This document shows, one piece after another, positions 1-5,290 of a stretch of 5,361 bases of DNA. The stretch spans positions 1 to 5,361 of the forward strand of contig NZ_DATLXO010000048.1 of NCBI RefSeq assembly GCF_035575815.1, given 5' to 3'. This stretch comes from Iamia sp035575815. GTDB taxonomy: Bacteria > Actinomycetota > Acidimicrobiia > Acidimicrobiales > Iamiaceae. Numbering within the stretch: the stretch's first letter is position 1; every line of letters begins with the position of its first letter. The notes beneath the pieces were generated by a model. It worked only from the letters and a program-made list of their open reading frames with translations, was not told where the DNA came from and ran no database searches. Both the position numbers and the translations under genes were made by a program.

Positions 1-885
1 GACCTGACCCCCCTGGTGCGCTCGTTCGAGCGGTCGCTGCGGGCCCGGAAGCGCTCACCGAAGACCATCACCGCCTACACCGACGCGGCGGCGCTGTTCA
101 TCGCCCACCAGGCCGAGGGGGACCGGGCCCTGGTGGCCGCCGAGGTGACCCGGGGGAACGTCGAGGACTTCATCATCGACCAGCTCGGGCTTTGGTCCCC
201 GTCGACCGCGGCGACGAGGTACCGGTGCCTGGCGCAGTTCTGGCGGTTCGTCGTCGAGGAGGGCGAGGTCGACGTCTCGCCCATGGTGAACATGTCGCCG
301 CCGACGATCCCCGAGTCCACCGTCCCGGTCATTCCCACCGACGACCTGAGGCGGCTGTTGAAGGTGTGCGAGGGGCCGGGGTTCGAGAACCGCCGGGACC
401 TGGCCCTCATCCGCCTGTTCATCGCCACCGGGGTGCGCCTCGGGGAGATGTCCGGGCTTCGGGTTGGCGACGTGAACCTGGACGGCAACGCGGTTCTGGT
501 GGTCGGCAAGGGGCAGCGGTCGCGGTGGGTGCCCTTCGGTGACCGCGCCGCCCTGGCCCTCGACCGCTACGACCGGGAACGGCGCCGGCACCCCCGGGAG
601 GGCTCGGGATGGTGGTGGCTTTCACCCCGAGGGCACCTCACAGACTCCGGGATTGCTCAGGTGCTGCGCCGCCGGGCCCGAGCCGCCGGGGTCCCCGACC
701 TCCACCCCCACCGCTTCCGGCACACCTTGGCGCACCGGTGGCTCGCCGCGGGCGGCACCGAGGGTGATCTGCAAGAGCTCGCGGGATGGCGCTCGGCACA
801 GATGGTGGCCCGCTACGGGGCATCGGCCCGCTCCGAACGGGCCCGGTCCGCCTACCGCCGAATCGACGTCGAGGGGGACCTGTAG
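1..885 (+). CDS. int: Tyrosine recombinase / phage-type integrase, 5'-partial
   Basis: Site-specific DNA recombinase, expected to cut and rejoin DNA through a 3'-phosphotyrosine link during integration and excision of the element. Numbering from the GTG at 16, an N-terminal core-binding (SAM-like) domain covers about residues 1-90, with the typical RSPKT segment near residue 13. The catalytic domain covers about 105-275. The full active-site set is visible: Arg141 (in GVRLGE), Lys165 (GKGQRSRW), His232 and Arg235 (HPHRFRHT), Trp258 (LAGW, in the His/Trp position) and Tyr267 (ARYG), with the expected nine-residue step from Trp to Tyr. The frame stays open upstream of 16 to the window edge and the GTG has no SD sequence, so the true start probably lies a few codons before position 1. 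It is XerC/D-like in size; a dedicated Xer role is less likely given the neighbours. The stop overlaps the next start (TAGTG). The attachment site is not visible and may lie upstream. Confidence 0.93.
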   Translation, partial: DLTPLVRSFERSLRARKRSPKTITAYTDAAALFIAHQAEGDRALVAAEVTRGNVEDFIIDQLGLWSPSTAATRYRCLAQFWRFVVEEGEVDVSPMVNMSPPTIPESTVPVIPTDDLRRLLKVCEGPGFENRRDLALIRLFIATGVRLGEMSGLRVGDVNLDGNAVLVVGKGQRSRWVPFGDRAALALDRYDRERRRHPREGSGWWWLSPRGHLTDSGIAQVLRRRARAAGVPDLHPHRFRHTLAHRWLAAGGTEGDLQELAGWRSAQMVARYGASARSERARSAYRRIDVEGDL

Positions 886-1418
886 TGGGCGACAAGACAG
901 AGGAACCGTGGGACGCACTCGAGGCGGACCCACCGAGGAGCTGGACCCGGCTGGGCGAGTGGCTGCGCTCGGTCGGGCCCGAGCACGCGCAGCGTTGCTC
1001 TCGCTACCCAACCCTGCACCGCGTCGACCCAACCGGTGTACTGGTTGACGCCGTGGCCGAGATGGTCGATCAGGACACCATCAAGGCGCCGGCGCCGGTC
1101 AGTTGCCGGCGCTGCGGTGAGACCCTCGCCTTCATCTGCTCTAGCCCGCACGGACCGGTCTGGCTGGCAAACATTCCGACCTACTCGCCGGAACGCGCCC
1201 GGTCAAAGTTCACGATCCTCGCCCGCCGTAGCACTGAGTCGCGCGTCATTCCGCTGACCGGCCCAAGGGGCTACACCGGTCCTCGTCCGCCCCTCGTGAC
1301 ATCGTGTGGCTGCGGGCGGCACGTTGCCGATCTGGCTTCGGTGGTAGCTGCGCAACGCCGAGCCCCCCAGGGGCGGCTAATGATCGACCCGCAGACCGGC
1401 GCAGCGGCGCCTCGCTGA
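885..1418 (+). CDS. Hypothetical protein with CxxC and CxC metal-binding-like motifs
   Basis: I do not recognise the family. The chosen GTG start at 885 overlaps the integrase stop by one base, and the purine-rich GAGGGGG at 871-877 sits at a suitable SD distance. The frame is open further upstream, but that part lies inside the integrase gene. The product is 177 residues. The N-terminal third is acidic and Trp-containing (PPRSWTRLGEWLRSVGPEH). A Cys-rich core follows: Cys74-x2-Cys77, Cys85, and much later Cys141-x-Cys143 followed by His146. This spacing could form a zinc site with a long insertion between the two knuckles. There is no signal peptide or membrane segment. Coupling to the integrase suggests co-expression; a directionality factor is conceivable, but the protein is larger than most and no clear helix-turn-helix is seen, so that is only a guess. 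Codon use matches the neighbours. Confidence 0.75.
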   Translation: MGDKTEEPWDALEADPPRSWTRLGEWLRSVGPEHAQRCSRYPTLHRVDPTGVLVDAVAEMVDQDTIKAPAPVSCRRCGETLAFICSSPHGPVWLANIPTYSPERARSKFTILARRSTESRVIPLTGPRGYTGPRPPLVTSCGCGRHVADLASVVAAQRRAPQGRLMIDPQTGAAAPR

Positions 1419-1424
1419 TTGCGG

Positions 1425-1445
1425 TAGCATTCGCTTCGAAGCCAA
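1425..1445 (+). promoter_or_regulatory. Putative -10 element with overlapping operator-like palindrome
   Basis: Just after the stop at 1418, TAGCAT (1425-1430) resembles an actinobacterial -10 hexamer. It is immediately followed by the perfect 10-bp palindrome GCTTCGAAGC (1433-1442), which extends to 14 of 16 symmetric positions over 1430-1445. The layout fits a promoter with an operator at the transcription start, driving the operon from 1563 and leaving a leader of over 100 bases. No good -35 element is visible at the expected distance, so this is a weak call. The short palindrome could also be chance. Confidence 0.35.
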
Positions 1446-1454
1446 GAACGGCCA

Positions 1455-1486
1455 TCTTCAGAGTCCGGGCCAACGCTCGCTGAAGA
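1455..1486 (+). promoter_or_regulatory. Leader hairpin, two-part stem
   Basis: In the gap ahead of the gene at 1563, TCTTCAG (1455-1461) pairs perfectly with CTGAAGA (1480-1486). Stacked inside it, CGGGC (1466-1470) pairs with GCTCG (1475-1479), with one G-U pair, closing a CAAC loop. The only unpaired interior bases are AGTC at 1462-1465. A 12-bp composite stem in non-coding sequence is more regular than most random folds. I do not recognise a known riboswitch class. It may protect the leader or take part in control together with the SD hairpin downstream. Confidence 0.5.
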
Positions 1487-1491
1487 CGTGA

Positions 1492-1558
1492 CCTCCGAAG
1501 GAGGCGACGGCCTGGGCGGCGCTCGACGGGGCTCCGACACAACACCCTTAGGAGGGTG
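1492..1558 (+). promoter_or_regulatory. Leader with CCTCC/GGAGG hairpin and SD-sequestering hairpin
   Basis: CCTCC (1492-1496) and GGAGG (1500-1504) form a tight hairpin with a GAA loop. Downstream, the SD of the 1563 gene (AGGAGGG, 1550-1556) lies within a second hairpin, CACCC (1543-1547) with GGGTG (1554-1558), loop TTAGGA. CCTCC at 1492 can pair equally well with the SD GGAGG at 1551-1555, so two mutually exclusive folds can be drawn, one hiding the SD more strongly. That is the logic of a translational switch, but short G/C-rich complementarity also arises by chance in this genome. Confidence 0.35.
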
Positions 1559-1562
1559 GACC

Positions 1563-1856
1563 GTGTCGAACCTGTCCCCGACGGAGCGCTCCCTGCGTGC
1601 CCGTCACGCTGCGCTGACCCGCTGGTCGCACACTGACTCGGCGGAGGCCTCCGAGGCCGCCCGCCGCCGCCAGCTCGACCGCTATGAGCACGAGGTCGAC
1701 CCCGATGGGCTCCTCGACCCAGCCGAGAGGACCCGGAGGGCCGACCGCGCCCGGAAGGCGCATATGGCCGACCTGGCCCGACGCTCGGCGAAGTCCCGTC
1801 GGCTCAAGCGTGAGCTGGCCCAGGACGACCGCCCCGACCTCGGGGGTGCCGCATGA
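1563..1856 (+). CDS. Small basic conserved hypothetical protein (LSPTERSLRAR type)
   Basis: A 97-residue protein. The GTG start at 1563 is fixed by a strong SD, AGGAGGG at 1550-1556, six bases upstream; the in-frame start at 1488 would translate the structured leader and has no such site. The sequence opens with SNLSPTERSLRARHAAL, continues to a central RYEHEVDPDGLLDPAERTRR segment (about 40-59) and ends in an Arg/Lys/Ala-rich helix (about 60-85). From memory, this pattern (LSPTERSLRAR ... FE.EVDPDG.L.PAER.RRA...AR.AH...LA..SA..RR) recurs in actinobacterial plasmids, prophages and integrative elements as an unnamed protein; I could not check this by search. The charge and helical character would suit nucleic-acid binding. 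As the first gene after the gap it heads the replication operon. The stop overlaps the next start (ATGA). Confidence 0.85.
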   Translation: MSNLSPTERSLRARHAALTRWSHTDSAEASEAARRRQLDRYEHEVDPDGLLDPAERTRRADRARKAHMADLARRSAKSRRLKRELAQDDRPDLGGAA

Positions 1857-1978
1857 GCACCCCGAACGCGACCCAGCCCCCGACCGGGGCCGAGGGCTGG
1901 GACCACAACTGCGAGGCGCTGGACCGGCGCCCCCACCGTGTCGTTTTCTCCGGGTGTGGAGGTGGGCGACGTGGCTGA
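1853..1978 (+). CDS. Small 41-residue ORF, translationally coupled
   Basis: ATG at 1853 overlaps the previous stop (ATGA) and the frame ends at TGA 1976-1978, inside the start region of the next gene. It fills the only gap between two well-supported genes. The first 28 codons end almost entirely in G or C, as expected of a real gene here; the last dozen are less biased because they cover the next gene's SD. There is only a weak G-rich SD (GGGGGTG), so translation would rely on coupling. The product is Pro-rich at the start, then has DHNCEALDRRPHRVVF and a Gly/Arg-rich tail with two Cys. I recognise no family. The alternative is that this is merely a spacer. Confidence 0.45.
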   Translation: MSTPNATQPPTGAEGWDHNCEALDRRPHRVVFSGCGGGRRG

Positions 1979-2336
1979 CTCTACACCTCACTCCGCTGTC
2001 GTCCGAGACCTCGGCGACGGCCGGACCGGCATCTGGACGTCCTTCAACAACAAGGACGCGTGCAAGGCCCTGCCGGGCGCCCGCTGGGACCCGAGCCTCA
2101 AGGCGTGGACCGTCCCGTCGGCGCTCCGGGCCGAGGCCCAGGCGCTCGCCGACCGCATCAACGGGACCGGCGTCCCGGCGTTGGCGCCGCTGCTCGTCGA
2201 GGTGTTCGCCGCCATCCCCGACACCCTCCAGGCCCCCACGTACCGAGCGTTGTCGAAGGTGTGGCACCCCGACGTCGGTGGCGATGGGCGTGCGATGCAG
2301 GCCCTCGTCGACGCCCGACGGGAGGTCACGCCATGA
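1971..2336 (+). CDS. J-domain-like protein with N-terminal W-x6-W (HARP-like) segment
   Basis: A 121-residue protein. GTG at 1971 is preferred over the GTG at 1938 because GGAGGTGG (1958-1965) sits at the right distance and the protein begins with a normal tail; it overlaps the small upstream ORF by eight bases. Residues about 20-50 read WTSFNNKDACKALPGARW...AWTVP. This has the RWDP...WTVP signature seen in HARP/SMARCAL1-type DNA-binding repeats and in phage proteins. The C-terminal half ends in YRALSKVWHPDVGGDGRAMQ with His99-Pro100-Asp101, the diagnostic HPD of J domains, and the GGD that often follows in phage versions. Only helix II, the HPD loop and helix III are evident, so the J domain is short. 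A plausible role is stimulating an Hsp70 or helping load the downstream helicase; this is inference from context. The stop overlaps the next start (ATGA). Confidence 0.8.
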   Translation: MADSTPHSAVVRDLGDGRTGIWTSFNNKDACKALPGARWDPSLKAWTVPSALRAEAQALADRINGTGVPALAPLLVEVFAAIPDTLQAPTYRALSKVWHPDVGGDGRAMQALVDARREVTP

Positions 2337-4510
2337 GCGCCCAGGCCGCCCTCGAGGACCAAGGCGTCCTCCTTCCTCACCACGTCGAGCTGCTCGCCGC
2401 CGGTGCCATTCCGGCCGATGTCGCCATCGACGCCGGCACCTACTCCGTCTCCATCCTCGACGGCCTGCCCGTTGCGTTGCGGTGGGCCCGGTCGGTGCCC
2501 GGGATCCTGTTCCGCCACCACCCGATCGACGGTGACTCTGTACCGCAGTACCGACCCGACAACCCTCTTGTCGACGGTGAGGGTCGAGCTCGGAAGTACC
2601 TGTTCCCAGCGGATACGGCGGCGCCGCTGAACGTGGTGCCGGCGATGCGGGACCGCCTCGGCCACCACCGCCTCGTGCTGATCGTGGAGGGGACGAAGCA
2701 GACGCTTGCGGCGGTGGCGCATGCCCCTGACGACGTGCTCGTGGTGGGTGTAGCCGGGTGCTGGGGGTGGTCCCGCGACGGTGCGCCCACGGCCGAGCTC
2801 GACCGTCTCGGCATCGACGGGCGGCCCGTGATCGTCGCCTTCGACGCCGACGTCAGCTCGAACGCCAAGGTCCACGATGCCGCGCACCGGCTCGGGGAGC
2901 ACCTCGAGCTGCTCGGCGCCGAGACGGTGCGGTACCTGACCCTGCCCGCCTCGGGATCGGTGGGCCTCGACGACTTCCTCGGCGGCCGCGAGAACCCGGG
3001 TGCGGTCCTGGCCCGGCTCATCGACCGGGCCGGGCCGCTCCCGAAACGACCCAAGGCCACCAGATCGACGGCGCCTGATGACCCGGGAAGGTTCTTCGAC
3101 ACCAACGGCCTCCGAGCCCTCGACCTCGCCAACGCGGTTAGAGCCGGCGGGCACCACGCCGTCGGCCCCGACGGGGGCATCTGGGCCTACAAGGCCGGGG
3201 TGTACCACGACGACGACCCGGTGCCGGGAGCGGTCGCCGAACTGCTCGGCCAGCGATACCGCGACACCCACCGCCGCAACGCGCACGACGTCATCGTGGC
3301 CGGGCTCCACCGGGACAGCCTGGTCCTCGGCGACACCGAACCCGACGGGATCGTCAACACGGCCAACGGCATGTTGTCGATCCGCACCGGCGAGCTGCGA
3401 CCCCACGACCCGGCCCTGCTGTCACGAGTGCAGGTCCCTGTCGGCTGGGACCCGAAGGCCACGGCACCGGCCTTCGACGACTGGTTGACCGGCCGGTGCG
3501 GCACCCAAGCCGAGGACCTCATCGAGGCCGCCGGGCTCATGCTGTGCCCCTGGATCGGCCAGCGGAAAGTGCTCTTCATCTTCGGCCCCGCCCGGTCCGG
3601 GAAGAGCACCTTGCTCCGGGTCCTCGAAGCGCTCGCCGGTGCATCTGTGTGCTCCGTGACGTTGCACCAGTTGGCGACCAACCGCTTCGCCGCGGCCGGG
3701 CTCTACGGCAAACTCCTCAACTCGGCCGGCGATCTTTCCGATCACCACGTCGACGACCTGGCCCTGTTCAAGGCACTGACGGGCGATGACCTGATCGCCG
3801 GCGAGCGCAAGTTCAGAGACCCGTTCACGTTCCACAATCGTGCGTTGTTCGCTTTCTCGGCGAACACTCCACCCACAGTGGGTGAGACCAGCCGGGCGTA
3901 CCTGGCCCGGGTGCGCCCGTTCCTGTTCCCAACCTCAGTCGAAGGCGCCGAGGACCCGACCCTCGAGGGCGAGCTCATGGCCGAGTTGCCCGGCATCCTC
4001 GTGCGTCTCGTCGAGGGCGCGCAGCGGTGGCTCGAGCGGGGCGGGTACGGCATCGGTGACCAGCTCGTCGCCGACGAGTTCGCCCAGGCATCCGATGTCG
4101 CCGCGCAGTTCGCAGCGCAATGCCTTACCGCTGACCCCGGTGGGTTCGTGCCCGGCAAGGCGATGTTCGACGGCTACACCGAGTGGACCGCACAGAACGG
4201 TCGGGGCCGCCTCGGTCGGAACAAGTTCCTGGCCCGTGCTGAGAACACGCTCGGACCCCGGGAGCGGAACGGTGAGAGCGGCTCGCTCGGCTGGAAGGAC
4301 TGGCGGCTGCTCGACTCGGCGGCCTGGTCCGACCCCGACCCGGCTGCGCGTTTTGCGCGTTTCCTCACTACTTCGCCACGTGAGGAAAACGAGGGGGAAG
4401 AGGAGAGGGAAGATTCTTCACGGGGGGAAGTAGGGGCAGAACGCGCAAAACGCGCAGCGCCCGACCCCGGTCCCGACGAGGCCGACGACCCGGGCGAGGA
4501 CTGGTTCTAA
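2333..4510 (+). CDS. TOPRIM (DUF3854-like) + D5-type SF3 helicase replication protein
   Basis: The 725-residue replication protein of the element. ATG 2333 overlaps the upstream stop (ATGA) and has GGAGGT at 2321-2326; the frame is open upstream but only through the previous gene. Residues about 1-235 form a DUF3854/TOPRIM-like domain: VEG with Glu119, then the FDAD motif with Asp171 and Asp173. Residues about 250-390 match the D5_N region that precedes phage/plasmid (P4-type) helicases (e.g. LVLGDTEPDGIVNTANGML, 330-348). The helicase core has Walker A GPARSGKST (418-426, Lys424), an acidic Walker B-like LLNSAGD (461-467) and motif C FAFSANTPP (506-514, Asn511), then Arg-rich AYLARVRPF (522-530). 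A winged-helix-like part follows (about 603-660). No archaeo-eukaryotic primase domain or DnaG zinc finger is present, so true priming activity is uncertain. Residues about 668-711 are a low-complexity charged linker encoded by a palindromic DNA block. The protein ends in GEDWF; the stop overlaps the next start (TAATG). Confidence 0.92.
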   Translation: MSAQAALEDQGVLLPHHVELLAAGAIPADVAIDAGTYSVSILDGLPVALRWARSVPGILFRHHPIDGDSVPQYRPDNPLVDGEGRARKYLFPADTAAPLNVVPAMRDRLGHHRLVLIVEGTKQTLAAVAHAPDDVLVVGVAGCWGWSRDGAPTAELDRLGIDGRPVIVAFDADVSSNAKVHDAAHRLGEHLELLGAETVRYLTLPASGSVGLDDFLGGRENPGAVLARLIDRAGPLPKRPKATRSTAPDDPGRFFDTNGLRALDLANAVRAGGHHAVGPDGGIWAYKAGVYHDDDPVPGAVAELLGQRYRDTHRRNAHDVIVAGLHRDSLVLGDTEPDGIVNTANGMLSIRTGELRPHDPALLSRVQVPVGWDPKATAPAFDDWLTGRCGTQAEDLIEAAGLMLCPWIGQRKVLFIFGPARSGKSTLLRVLEALAGASVCSVTLHQLATNRFAAAGLYGKLLNSAGDLSDHHVDDLALFKALTGDDLIAGERKFRDPFTFHNRALFAFSANTPPTVGETSRAYLARVRPFLFPTSVEGAEDPTLEGELMAELPGILVRLVEGAQRWLERGGYGIGDQLVADEFAQASDVAAQFAAQCLTADPGGFVPGKAMFDGYTEWTAQNGRGRLGRNKFLARAENTLGPRERNGESGSLGWKDWRLLDSAAWSDPDPAARFARFLTTSPREENEGEEEREDSSRGEVGAERAKRAAPDPGPDEADDPGEDWF
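4334..4467 (+). mobile_element. Possible in-frame palindromic insertion with 8-bp flanking direct repeats
   Basis: CCCGACCC occurs at 4334-4341 and again at 4460-4467, each one base outside the inverted-repeat block. This resembles an 8-bp target-site duplication around a miniature element with terminal inverted repeats. Element plus one repeat copy (4342-4467) is 126 bases, exactly 42 codons, so the frame is preserved; removing it joins SDPDP directly to GPDEADDPGEDWF. No transposase is nearby. CCCGACCC encodes part of Asp-Pro repeats that are common in such tails, so the direct repeats may be coincidental. An origin-type explanation is about equally good. Confidence 0.3.
4343..4458 (+). repeat. 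Nested inverted repeat with iteron-like GCGCGTTT units inside the replication gene
   Basis: Outer arms 4343-4361 and 4440-4458 are perfect 19-bp reverse complements separated by 78 bases. Each arm contains two tandem copies of one unit: GCGCGTTTT (4346-4354) and GCGCGTTTC (4355-4363) on the left, and the same motif inverted, AACGCGC (4440-4446) and AAAACGCGC (4447-4455), on the right. I saw no other GCGCGTTT or AAACGCGC in the window. Between the arms are a hairpin, TTTCCTCAC (4360-4368) with GTGAGGAAA (4380-4388), and a smaller repeat, GAAGA-T-TCTTC (4409-4419). The stretch 4386-4440 is strongly purine-biased (45 of 55 bases). It lies in the coding sequence for a disordered tail. Repeated binding units, hairpins and strand asymmetry next to a replicative helicase suggest an origin or a control site. 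Confidence 0.75.
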
Positions 4511-4950
4511 TGGGCCTCGCCGACCTCCTCGACGCCCTCGACGACGGGCCCGTCGACCTCGACCTGATCGCCGGTCGGTTGCGCCTCACCGGCCCCCCCG
4601 GCACCCGGGCCGAGCTCGGCCCCGCCATCGCACGGCACCGGGCTTTGCTCATCGCTCACCTGGGCGGCCGGCGCACCGGCCACGCCCTCGCGCCCTGCAC
4701 CACGTGCAACCAGGTGTCGATGACGGCGGTCAAGCGGGGCTCATGGCCGGCCTGCCGGATGACCCCCGGGTGTACCGGTCGGCACCAACCCCGGCCCGCC
4801 GACCTGGCCCGCCTCGCCACCGCACCCCGCCCACCAGCCCAAGCGACACCCGACCGACGACCGGCCACCAAGCGACTCGCCGGCACCTGGCCGTGCTACC
4901 CCCCAATCATCGGGGACACCCCCATGACCACCCCCAGCAACAACAACTAG
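4510..4950 (+). CDS. TubC-like N-terminal segment plus Cys4 motif, function unknown
   Basis: A 146-residue protein. The start is the ATG overlapping the helicase stop by one base (TAATG), with GGGCGAGGA (4492-4500) as SD. Residues 1-52 (LADLLDALDD...LRLTGPPG...LGPAIARHRALLIAHLGG) follow the pattern of TubC_N-type docking domains: a helix, two short strands and an amphipathic helix ending in LL..L. Such segments also appear beside primases of mobile elements. A Cys cluster follows, Cys63-x2-Cys66-x15-Cys82-x5-Cys88 with TPGCTGRH, a likely zinc site. The rest is Pro/Arg/Thr-rich, probably disordered, ending in SNNN. It could mediate protein contacts with the helicase product encoded just upstream; this rests on coupling and domain type only. 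A later in-frame ATG at 4924 would give only a nine-residue peptide and is not a gene start. Confidence 0.75.
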   Translation: MGLADLLDALDDGPVDLDLIAGRLRLTGPPGTRAELGPAIARHRALLIAHLGGRRTGHALAPCTTCNQVSMTAVKRGSWPACRMTPGCTGRHQPRPADLARLATAPRPPAQATPDRRPATKRLAGTWPCYPPIIGDTPMTTPSNNN

Positions 4951-4962
4951 GAGACCACCACC

Positions 4963-5286
4963 ATGCCCACCACCATCACCATCAAGTACTGCAACGTCAT
5001 CACCCGTTGGCCCTGCGCCGTCTGCGGCAACAGCACCGAGAAGCACGCCTTCGTCGCCGTCGTCGAACCCGACGACGGTGACTCCTTCATCTGCGAATGG
5101 TGCCTCGAAGCCACAGCTCCCGACCTCTACGCCACGTGGGACAACCTCACTCGCTACAGCGAGTGGACCGACGAGACCCACACGGCCGTCGTGCCCAAGC
5201 TCATCCCCGGACGACCAGCGCCCACACACGCCGCGCCCCGACGACCTCTCATGTCCTTCCTCACTCGGATGGGGACGACGGAGTAA
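4963..5286 (+). CDS. Small zinc-ribbon-like protein, function unknown
   Basis: A 107-residue protein. ATG 4963 has AGGAGA (4949-4954) eight bases upstream, overlapping the stop of the previous gene, so the two genes are only 12 bases apart. The N-terminal half carries two knuckles, Cys18-x2-Cys21 (CAVCGN) and Cys44-x2-Cys47 (CEWCLE), separated by a strand-like FVAVVEPDDGDSFI stretch: the layout of a zinc ribbon or treble clef. Acidic, Trp-containing sequence follows, then a Pro/Arg-rich tail. There is no signal or membrane segment. Zinc ribbons of this size in mobile elements often bind nucleic acids or partner proteins, but nothing here fixes the role. It is the last complete gene of the co-directional cluster. 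Confidence 0.78.
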   Translation: MPTTITIKYCNVITRWPCAVCGNSTEKHAFVAVVEPDDGDSFICEWCLEATAPDLYATWDNLTRYSEWTDETHTAVVPKLIPGRPAPTHAAPRRPLMSFLTRMGTTE

Positions 5287-5290
5287 CCGC

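Noticed and set aside
786..884. Upstream extension of the 885 gene to an ATG at 786
   Set aside because: It lies inside the integrase catalytic region in another frame; the GTG at 885 has a G-rich SD and the typical coupled overlap.
1033..1046. Imperfect dyad ACCGGTGTACTGGT
   Set aside because: Short, imperfect and within coding sequence; similar GTAC/ACCGG strings occur elsewhere by composition.
1044..1073. TTGACG as a -35 box inside the 885 gene
   Set aside because: No acceptable -10 element lies 16-19 bases downstream; it is ordinary coding sequence.
2060..2332. N-terminal extension of the helicase frame upstream of 2333
   Set aside because: The extra 91 codons are Arg/Pro/Gly-rich out-of-frame sequence of the J-like gene; ATG 2333 has a strong SD and an ATGA overlap.
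1988..3406. Long minus-strand open frame (472 codons) opposite the helicase gene
   Set aside because: It is antisense to two well-supported plus-strand genes with recognisable motifs, has no family signature, and such frames are common opposite G/C-rich genes.
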